DNA from: Phanerodontia chrysosporium
Taxonomy: Eukaryota; Basidiomycota; Agaricomycetes; Polyporales; Phanerochaetaceae
DNA length: 15,417 nt
NCBI GenBank assembly: GCA_001910725.1
Contig: MJGA01000134.1
Span: 1-15,417, forward strand
Reading direction: 5' to 3'
The notes under the pieces were generated by a model. That model was not told the origin of the DNA, did no database searches, and saw only the letters and a program-made list of their open reading frames with translations. This document shows positions 10,201 through 15,417 of the stretch, in pieces. The position numbers were made by a program, and so were the translations under genes. Within the stretch, counting starts at the first letter, position 1, and every line of letters starts with the position of its first letter.

Positions 10201-10920
10201 AAGACCTCAAGAAATGTGTCGAGCTGCGGTCGCTACAACACCCCCAGGTATACTCATTACTCATCGCCTTCGCACAGGCACTCCATCCCCATCTCACCAT
10301 CACCGATGACTTGTCTGCCATCCCCAACTCGACCGCCTTCATGTCCGACAGCACCACCCATGCCCTTCAGGTTATTTACAAGGATGGCATCCGATACGGT
10401 TCCCTGCTCGACACTCGAACCACCGCAGATCGATATGCATGTGCTGACATTGACGATCAGCGGTGGCCATGCAAGGTTCTGTACCACTTTGAGGTAACCG
10501 TACCTGGGCAAGCACCATTCACATGCAGCGTTATCCAGCGGTGTCTCATGGACGACAAGATCCCCACCATGCCATGGAGTTTGTTGTAAGTCGTCATGTA
10601 TATGCTATTCTTATCAGCACTGCTAACCGGTGGCAATAAGTGCGAGCGATCTCGGGATGTACACGGTCTATGCAGACCGTTACTACGCCTTGGAAGTTAT
10701 CAAGACATCGCAGCTAGCAAGCCCTGTTGCAATTGTCCCAACATTTTCGCATCGCCTGGGGGCGCAGCTACCTCTCTGGATTGTACATTCATTCGATCGC
10801 GTACGTTTCATTTTATTATCTCGTTCCGATACACTAATTGAACATGTTCGCCACAAGACGGGTATTGAACCTCTCGAAGAATGGTTGCAAGAAGAAATGA
10901 ATCACGCGCAAGCAGACTAA
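7204..10920 (+). CDS. Tnp2-type (CACTA/EnSpm-like) transposase gene with ten introns, frameshifted
   Basis: Transposase of the Tnp2 family (Pfam PF02992 type). The N-terminus carries CYCSKCS, a CxCxxC motif usual for the fungal members; an Ala-rich linker, RKRLGLDADDYIEQ with a C-x2-C/C-x4-C zinc motif (8038-8123), VTMIPGPKEPSLEKLNH, CDVQAARKVSG with a CNVC motif, SIIDFMHNFYSG (counterpart of the DPMHN motif), IIWPSGIGRLPTN, LKINHHLAMHYIQIF, GPAYVWWLFAFERCNG and NTNGHGGGEMELTLM follow. Proposed introns: 7207-7254, 8491-8542, 8739-8786, 8979-9027, 9214-9269, 9400-9446, 9954-10005, 10124-10176, 10586-10640 and 10801-10857. Exons total about 1,065 codons, near the usual family length. Single-base shifts occur in the first large exon (near 7365, 7565, 7615, 7900, 8125, 8410), near 8705 and near 9275. 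The start is chosen because ATG is followed by a GTATGT intron leading to the Cys motif. Confidence 0.82.
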
Positions 10921-10938
10921 GGTACACGTCATGCTACT

Positions 10939-12320
10939 TCACGACGGCATCTCGAACAGATCGTTAACATCTATACCACCTAGAGCTTGCTCTCCGAGAC
11001 GCCTCTGCTTCTCAACTTCGCTATGGTCGACTATAAGGTGAGCTGTGGTCGTGGCTTGTTTTCTGGTGTTCACCACGGCCTTTTGGCAATCTCACGCTCT
11101 TCAACGACCTCGGGATCTTCTTCGTCACCCCATGCCGTGCCGTTTGCCGCAACACGATTTCGCCCCCATTCTGCTAACTTCGTTTCGATCAACTCGGACG
11201 AACCATCCATAGCCTGATACGGTTCGCTGCACGCTTCGTCGAGGGAGGGGCAAAGCCTTTCTTGACATCTCCAACAATGCGCTCAACGTGCGGCTTGGCC
11301 TTGGTGGGATCCGGGTCGTTCATGCGATCGATATCGGCATACAGCTTGAGAAGCTACGAGCGGAGTGAGTCTCGAACTATTCAATTGATGACACACTCAC
11401 TTCGTCACTCCGATAGTCAGGTGCACGACGTCGGAACTTTCGGGCTGTGGTCGAAGTTGCAGGAACCTCCTCGACCTCGCTCATAGCGGTGAGTGTGAAC
11501 GCTCCGTCATATTTCCGATCTTGATACTCAGGCAGTAATGCCCGCTTGCGGATACGTTGTTCAAGAAGCTGCAGGAGGGGTAAGATACGTGCAAGATAGC
11601 ATCGCAAGATCAGGGCCCGTACCCATTTGACACGAGCGTTCTTAACGTTGCGTGCCTCATCGTCTTCAGAAACAGGTTCGTCCTCCTCCTCTATGCCTCC
11701 TCCGCCTTCGTCGTCCGCCACTACATCACCTTCTTGCTGTTGCGAGTCTGGCTGAGCTACGGCAGACCGTGACCGACGGGTACGCTCTTGCTGTGCCTTC
11801 TTTTGCTTCTTCTCTTCCTCCTTTCGCTTGTTCCGTGCCTTACGCTTAATTGCTTCGACCATTTTCCGAACTTATCGTGTACTTCGATTTCTAGATGCTC
11901 TGGCAAGACTGAGTTAGGCAGATGGCGGCCTCGGGGTGAATAATGGCACCGTGAGTTTGCAGGTATGTGTAGACCTCTGCGAGATTTCTCTGGTTATCAA
12001 GATGATCAGGGTCGCTCCAGCGAAACCGCATCCTCTTCTTCTGGGTCTGAGGGTCAGTCGGCCACTGCGCTTCGTCCTCGGGAAAGAGAGGTAAGTGCTT
12101 CACTGTTGTGTCGGAGACACCCATCAGCTTAGCGAACACTTTTGAAAGCATATGCTAGATGGAATGACGATCAGAGGGCGCATACAACAAGGCGCATCTA
12201 CAAGTATTGTGAGGTGCGTACCTGAAAGGGTTTGCTTCGGACCGCTTTCCTGCTCATCTCCAACTTCGCAGCCTCTGCAGCAATCTCCGGCGGGGCGGCC
12301 AGCCGTGAATCCCCTGTGCG
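10939..12320 (-). CDS. Second gene of the CACTA-like module (uncharacterised), frameshifted
   Basis: No enzymatic domain is recognised. The layout (SRKAVRSKPFQ, then MLSKVFAKLMGVSD, an FRWSDPDH block, YLQTHGAIIHPEA, a very basic Lys/Arg-Glu helix, an acidic stretch, RRAPDYRSDE) resembles, from memory, proteins encoded beside Tnp2 transposases in agaricomycetes. Proposed introns: 12155-12221 and 11354-11400 (both phase 0, GT-AG), and a tentative one at 11031-11073. The basic segment lies near 11862-11797, the acidic EEEDEPVSEDDE near 11685-11650. Breaks near 11880 and 11230 move the frame; near 11868 one A missing from an A run explains the change. The last exon ends TGA at 10939-10941. The true start is unresolved; sequence upstream of about 12320 looks Gag-like. 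A DNA-binding accessory role is only a guess. Confidence 0.6.
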
Positions 12321-12660
12321 CATGGCGGTGTAGCGCCATTAGTCGCGGTACCCCTGGGAGTCTCGTCTTGAGCCCCGGGCGGCAGGGCTGTTTGCAGTGT
12401 GTGTGGTCCATCCTCGGGTCCGTTAACCATGAGGGTATCGAGTTCAAGGAAGTTGCTAATGCCTTTGACCTGCGCCTTCAGGCTGCTGTCTTGAGCCTCG
12501 AGCTCCTTGACCTTGATCAACAGGTACTGCAGGCGCTGCAGGTTCTTGCTCCGCTCGTCCTCAGCTCTTCGTGAGCTGCCTCACCACAACAGTGAGTCTT
12601 TCGATTTGATCGACTGCAGTGTGTAATTTCTCGCGCAACAGTGTGTTCGTCGAGCCAGCA
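12320..12660 (-). pseudogene. Coiled-coil, Gag-like N-terminal coding stretch
   Basis: Reading down the minus strand just after the LTR, one frame gives NTLLREKLHTAVDQIERLT and VVVRQLTKS with Leu/Val heptads, then after a one-base shift near 12575 another gives SKNLQRLQYLLIKVKELEAQ, SSLKAQVKGISNFLELD and a Pro/Gly/Thr-rich tail to about 12320. A coiled coil followed by a Pro-rich segment right after an LTR is what a fungal Ty3/gypsy gag start often looks like. It could instead be the N-terminus of the module's second gene, since coding continues toward EIAAEAAKLEMSRKAVRS after another shift. No CCHC knuckle is present in this piece. Confidence 0.5.
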
Positions 12661-12836
12661 GGTATCACAAAAATGCGCTGCCCTAGCGCCTATACACCAA
12701 ACCAACCAGCAATACTCACTGGCAAAGGTTTACTTGGACTACAAAGGGTGTAGCCAGGCTTGAAGACGAGGTATAGAGGCTAGAGAGGTGAGATGCGATG
12801 AGATTGAAGCTGGGGAGGCACCCCCAGCCCTCAGGG

Positions 12837-12844
12837 TTTATATA
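12837..12844 (-). promoter_or_regulatory. TATA box in LTR of element 2
   Basis: TATATAAA on the minus strand (TTTATATA on plus). Just upstream at 12856-12869 is the dyad GGTCCC-CA-GGGACC. Transcription would run toward the Gag-like stretch and the module's second gene. Confidence 0.72.
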
Positions 12845-12907
12845 CATGTGCACCAGGTCCCCAGGGACCGGTGTTCAGGGTCCTAGCTATCTAATACCTA
12901 CTACGCT

Positions 12908-12912
12908 ATTGG
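12908..12912 (-). promoter_or_regulatory. CCAAT box in LTR of element 2
   Basis: AGCCAATAG on the minus strand, about 64 bp upstream of the TATA box, a usual distance for the NF-Y/HAP complex site. Confidence 0.5.
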
Positions 12913-12930
12913 CTAGTGCCCTACAGGCAT

Positions 12931-13070
12931 TCCTACATTCTCCTACACGTTCCTAAATGTTCCTACGATGTCCCAGAAACCTCCAGAACGTTCCAGCACT
13001 GTCCGGACCTGTCCAGAGACCCCCAGGACTTTTTAGTCCATTCCGGAGTGTCTCGGCGCTTCCAGACCTT
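12931..13070. repeat. 10-bp phased degenerate tandem array in U3
   Basis: Fourteen consecutive units of about 10 bp (TCCTACATTC, TCCTACACGT, TCCTAAATGT, TCCTACGATG, TCCCAGAAAC, CTCCAGAACG, TTCCAGCACT, GTCCGGACCT, GTCCAGAGAC and so on). The TCC core recurs every 10 bases with one 11-bp and one 9-bp step; the unit at 13031 is the poorest. The first four units end in TAC/TAA, later ones in CAG/CGG. Confidence 0.8.
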
Positions 13071-13091
13071 GCCTGCTTCTAGACCTTCGAC

Positions 13092-13147
13092 CATGTGACC
13101 CTGGGATACCGCACGTGTGCGCATCACGTGACCGCCGTATCACGTGA
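13092..13147. promoter_or_regulatory. E-box cluster in U3 of element 2
   Basis: Four CANNTG sites in 56 bp: CATGTG at 13092, CACGTG at 13112, 13125 and 13141. The last two lie in a 16-bp direct repeat, each as ATCACGTGACC; TCACGTGAC is the kind of site bound by fungal bHLH factors such as Cbf1 or Pho4. Confidence 0.65.
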
Positions 13148-13228
13148 CCGGCCCGAGCCTAGGGCTGTCACTCCAGCGCTTCTGCATGTCACAGTTCGGA
13201 GTAATCGCTTCTGTCACCTGCTGCCCCT

Positions 13229-13241
13229 AACCCTAAGGGTT
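13229..13241. repeat. Short inverted repeat near LTR start
   Basis: AACCCT-A-AGGGTT, a near-perfect palindrome 20 bp inside the LTR. It overlaps CCCCTAACCCTAA, which looks telomere-like but is only two units long. Confidence 0.5.
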
Positions 13242-13261
13242 GAGACGAAAAACTGTGACAT

Positions 13262-13273
13262 TACCCCCAATTC
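13262..13273 (-). promoter_or_regulatory. Polypurine tract of element 2 (3' PPT)
   Basis: GAATTGGGGGTA on the minus strand, with TATG-free spacing directly into TGTCACAG and 22 bp after the Pol stop codon at 13296-13298. Expected primer site for plus-strand synthesis. The same 12 bases occur again at 15342-15353. Confidence 0.8.
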
Positions 13274-13295
13274 TAGCTGAACCTCCTGGTGAAGC

Positions 13296-14480
13296 CTAAA
13301 TACCAGTGGAGCCAAAACCATCGCTGCTGCGAATGGTTGAGTCGAGGCGAGAAACCGGAGTTGGTTCGGCGTAGGAGATTCTTTCGAGCACGAGTTGAGC
13401 GACACGATCACCCTTGTGGAATGTAAAGGTGTCGGGCGAGTTGTTGATGAGTAGAATTTTGAGCTCTCCTCGATAATCTCGGTCAATAACGCCTGCTCCT
13501 ATGTCGATGCCTCCGAGGCTAAGGCCACTCCGTGGTGCGACTCGAGCGTAGGTACCTGGTGGGGTACACATTCGAAGGCCAGTTGGCGCTAGCTTGCGAT
13601 CATGGGGCTTGAGCGTAAGGTCTTCCGTGATGAAAAGATCCAACCCTGCGCTTTCTGGCGAGCCACGTGAGGGAAGTTTTGCATCCTTGTTCATGAGCTC
13701 GACCTCGAACTGGTCGTCTGCTCCCCAAGATTGGAGTAGCGCGAGTTCGCGCACGAAAAACTCATCCTCCTCGTCGTGGTGGCGTTGCAGAAGGGAAATT
13801 GCCTTTGGCGCATCTGGGTATTTCTTGTGGAATTGTTTGACCTTCGCCATAGCGTGCTTGAGATTGGGCAAGTATTCCCATGTGTCGCTATGCTCATCGT
13901 AGCCTCTCCACCGTACTCGGTACATAACACGGCCTTTAGAGTCTGGCTGTGCATCTACGATCTGCTCGACCTCGTACTCCTCGTCATCACCCACACGAAT
14001 GGGTGGTAGGGGTTTGCGCGTGCGATTGGCGACCTCATCCTCGACGTGCTTCGTGAGCTTGCTTGCGTGGAAGACCGGGTGAATCTTCACATGGACTGGT
14101 AACTTCAGCTTGAAGGTGACCGGTCCCAGCTGCTCTACGATTCTGTAAGGGCCTACTCGCTTTGGTGCCAGTTTCTTGGAGGGAACCCGAAGGTTCAGAT
14201 CCTTTGCGTCAAGCCAAACACGGTCTCCGACCTTGAACAAGGGTTCTGATTTACCCTGGTCGTAGTACCACTTCATTCGCTCTGCAGCCAGCACGAGCGC
14301 GGCTTTCGCCTGATCTTGGGCCTCCTGTCTAAGCTTCGTCCAGTCGTCCAGTTCTGACAACCTTGTAACACGGTCCTGCTCTGGGAACATGCGTGGATGA
14401 CGGCCATATTCGACGAAGAATGGCGAGTTCTTGGTGCTTTCATGCGCCTGGTTATTGTACGCAAACTCGGCAGAGGGCAA
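13296..14480 (-). CDS. pol: C-terminal Pol of element 2: integrase C-terminus, chromodomain, dUTPase
   Basis: An open stretch of 394 codons; the first Met is inside integrase, so it is the uninterrupted tail of Pol, not a separate gene. Residues 1-40: integrase core end (SAEFAYNN, NSPFFVEYGRHPR). About 80-150: GPY module (FKVGDRVWLDAKDL, APKRVGPYRIVEQLG, HPVFHASKL). About 168-220: chromodomain (EEYEVEQIVDAQ, MYRVRWRGYDEHSDTWEYL). About 263-394: dUTPase with all five motifs: AGLDL 279-283, PRSGLS 316-321, GAGVIDRDYRGEL 328-340, GDRVAQLVLE 357-366 and GFGSTG 388-393, ending one residue later at TAG. All dUTPase motif residues look kept, so this domain could be active. Spacing from chromodomain to dUTPase is about 40 residues (YPDAPKAISLLQRHHDEEDE and on). 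Confidence 0.93.
   Translation of the reverse strand: MPSAEFAYNNQAHESTKNSPFFVEYGRHPRMFPEQDRVTRLSELDDWTKLRQEAQDQAKAALVLAAERMKWYYDQGKSEPLFKVGDRVWLDAKDLNLRVPSKKLAPKRVGPYRIVEQLGPVTFKLKLPVHVKIHPVFHASKLTKHVEDEVANRTRKPLPPIRVGDDEEYEVEQIVDAQPDSKGRVMYRVRWRGYDEHSDTWEYLPNLKHAMAKVKQFHKKYPDAPKAISLLQRHHDEEDEFFVRELALLQSWGADDQFEVELMNKDAKLPSRGSPESAGLDLFITEDLTLKPHDRKLAPTGLRMCTPPGTYARVAPRSGLSLGGIDIGAGVIDRDYRGELKILLINNSPDTFTFHKGDRVAQLVLERISYAEPTPVSRLDSTIRSSDGFGSTGI
13299..13694 (-). other. dUTPase domain fused to the Pol C-terminus (element 2)
   Basis: The domain covers about 132 residues, near the usual 135-150 of a trimeric dUTPase subunit, with motifs 1 to 5 in order and uninterrupted. It follows the chromodomain and ends the protein. 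Motif 5 (SSDGFGSTG) is the flexible C-terminal arm that closes over a neighbouring subunit's active site in known trimeric dUTPases, so its position at the extreme C-terminus suits function. Confidence 0.93.
13818..13979 (-). other. Chromodomain of element 2
   Basis: EYEVEQIVDAQPDSKG, then MYRVRWRGYDEHSDTWEYL and a C-terminal helix ending FHKKYP. This is a complete chromodomain pattern of about 54 residues, closer to consensus than that of element 1. It lies between the integrase GPY module and the dUTPase. Confidence 0.93.
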
Positions 14481-15417
14481 AAGGTACGCGCCAGTCGTCC
14501 TGCCTGAAGCTTGTGTAGCAGCGCAGATACTGCTCCAATGACTGATTAACTCGCTCCGTCTGACCGTCCGCCTGAGGGTGAAACGCTGTAGTCATTGCTG
14601 ACTTGATTCCCAAGAGTCTGCACCATTCCTGGAAGAGTTTTGCGGCGAACTGCGTTCCTCTACCGAAATGATCTGTCTGGGTAGGCCGTGCAAAGGCCAA
14701 ATACGCTCATAGAGCAAATTTCCCAGATCCTTGGCTGAAAACTCCTTGGTGATGGGGAGGAAATGTGCTCGCTTGGTTAAGCGGCAAACGACTACGAAGA
14801 TAGCGTTGTAACGTCCGACTCAGGCAAGTCCGTGATCATATCGCATGAGATTATCTCCCAGGGTTCCGACGGAATCTCGTTCGGTTGTAGCAGGCCAGCA
14901 GGCTTCTGGTTGACGTTTTTATGTGACTGGCAGACTTCGCAACCTGCGACGTACTTCTTGACGTAAACTGACATTCCTGGCCACCAGTAGTTGCGCGACA
15001 GCAACTCCAACGTCTTCCATCGTCCAGGGTGTCCAGCCCCAGGGAAGTCGTGGTGTAACTTGAGTAGATCCGCCCTAATCTTGTCGTCCTTGGGCACATA
15101 CACCTTGCCTGGTGCAGTAGTAGCCCGTCCTCGAGGTGCCATTCCGCTAAGTCCTTCCCGAACTCTCTTGATCCTTTCTCGTGGTCCATAACACTTGATG
15201 ACTCTGTCATCCAACTGGGCTTGTATTGATCCTCTTGCTAGCCTCTTGCTAGGTCCCTTATCACTGAATGGCCAGATTGCCTTGGGCTCGTATCGTGGAA
15301 GATTCTGGCTTCTCAATGTGGTTTCCACGATTATGGCAATCTACCCCCAATTCAGGATATGGCCTCCTGGACATAGGATCAGCCCTTCTCAGGCTAGTGC
15401 GTTCAGCTCCAATGTGT
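14481..15417 (-). pseudogene. pol: RNase H end and integrase core of element 2, frameshifted
   Basis: From 15417 down, the RADPMSRRP signature marks the end of RNase H. Integrase follows from about 15328: zinc residues in KLHHDFPGAGHPGRWKTL and AGCEVCQSH, SRNYWWPGMSVYV, and the first catalytic Asp in SCDMITDLPES (codon near 14842). One base then appears lost from GG near 14815, moving the frame. The second catalytic Asp, expected in SDRGTQF, is damaged: near 14667 the text TCGGTAGAGG has lost a base inside the Asp codon, and RGTQFAAKLFQEW resumes afterwards. AFHPQADGQTERVNQ with the catalytic Glu is intact. A further break near 14487 separates this from the open stretch that follows. Confidence 0.88.
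15342..15353 (-). promoter_or_regulatory. Candidate central polypurine tract of element 2
   Basis: GAATTGGGGGTA on the minus strand, identical over 12 bases to the 3' PPT at 13262-13273, located at the RNase H-integrase junction of Pol. Ty1 and lentiviruses have a second PPT in this part of pol. It may be chance or a coding coincidence. Confidence 0.4.

Larger units (their letters stand above)
12663..13260 (-). repeat. LTR of element 2 (about 598 bp)
   Basis: On the minus strand the LTR starts TGTCACAG at 13260, directly after a GGGGGTAA polypurine tract. TGTGATA ending at 12663 is one base from the reverse complement of TGTCACA, so I take it as the other end; the terminal CA would then be TA here. 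U3 holds an E-box cluster, a 10-bp repeat array, a CCAAT box and a TATA box in the order expected for a promoter reading toward lower coordinates. The end is less certain than the start. Confidence 0.72.
12663..15417 (-). mobile_element. Ty3/gypsy chromovirus with C-terminal dUTPase (element 2, 3' half)
   Basis: Minus strand, running into the window from its right edge: end of RNase H, HHCC/DDE integrase, GPY module, chromodomain, dUTPase, PPT and LTR. Gag, protease, RT and the other LTR lie beyond 15417. It is less broken than element 1: only three clear frame changes upstream of an open 394-codon stretch. Confidence 0.9.

Noticed and set aside
10248..10278. Intron of about 30 bp starting GTATAC after HPQ
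   Set aside because: It is too short for this gene's introns, and the reading passes through in frame with family-like text (VYSLLIAFAQALHPH).
11217..11490. Plus-strand small open frames over the second gene
   Set aside because: The minus-strand reading gives continuous coding with a GT-AG intron in phase (11354-11400); the plus frames are shadows.
12931..13070. Subterminal repeats of a CACTA element
   Set aside because: The array lies inside an LTR with CCAAT and TATA boxes in promoter order, upstream of a TGTCACAG end next to a PPT.
13222..13241. Telomere repeat (CCCTAA)
   Set aside because: Only two units, inside an LTR and explained by a short palindrome.
6756..13260. Single DNA transposon with terminal inverted repeats TGTTACAGTT/TGTCACAGTT
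   Set aside because: Both ends follow a polypurine tract and a Pol stop within about 40 bp, as LTRs do. The flanks (TAA left, TTA right on plus) are inverted, not a direct target duplication. Kept only as an alternative in a finding.
1..15417. RIP-type (C to T) inactivation
   Set aside because: The breaks I traced are indels rather than C-to-T stop codons. A dinucleotide index was not computed.

Overview
The window looks like repeat-rich genome sequence from a basidiomycete fungus, most likely an agaricomycete. The reasons are short GT-AG introns (about 43-67 bp), a Tnp2-type (CACTA/EnSpm-like) transposase of the kind common in mushroom-forming and Rhizoctonia-like fungi, and Ty3/gypsy elements with chromodomains. 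I see no clear host gene, rRNA, tRNA or CRISPR array.

Layout. (1) 1 to about 7204, plus strand: a Ty3/gypsy chromovirus whose 5' end lies outside the window. The order is gag with a CCHC knuckle, protease, dUTPase, reverse transcriptase, RNase H, integrase, chromodomain, an unrecognised C-terminal extension of about 470 codons, polypurine tract and 3' LTR. (2) 7204-10920, plus strand: a Tnp2-like transposase gene for which I place ten introns. (3) 10939 to about 12320, minus strand: an intron-containing gene resembling the second gene of fungal CACTA-like elements, tail to tail with the transposase and 18 bp apart. (4) About 12320-12660, minus strand: a coiled-coil, Gag-like coding stretch. 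(5) 12663-13260, minus strand: an LTR with TATA, CCAAT, a 10-bp phased repeat array and an E-box cluster. (6) 13261-15417, minus strand: the 3' half of a second chromovirus (end of RNase H, integrase, chromodomain), with a complete dUTPase fused to the C-terminus of Pol.

How the parts relate. The two retroelements point toward each other. Each ends in a polypurine tract and a TGTYACAG LTR, and the two-gene transposase module fills the space between, so each transposase-module gene lies just downstream of a same-sense LTR promoter. Both retroelements carry dUTPase, but at different places in Pol: before RT in the first, after the chromodomain in the second.

Nearly every coding region is cut by single-base frameshifts. 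Many of those I traced look like loss of one base from a short homopolymer, while motifs on both sides are intact. This fits either young decay or uncorrected long-read indels, and the sequence alone cannot decide. Boundaries of frameshifted genes are approximate.
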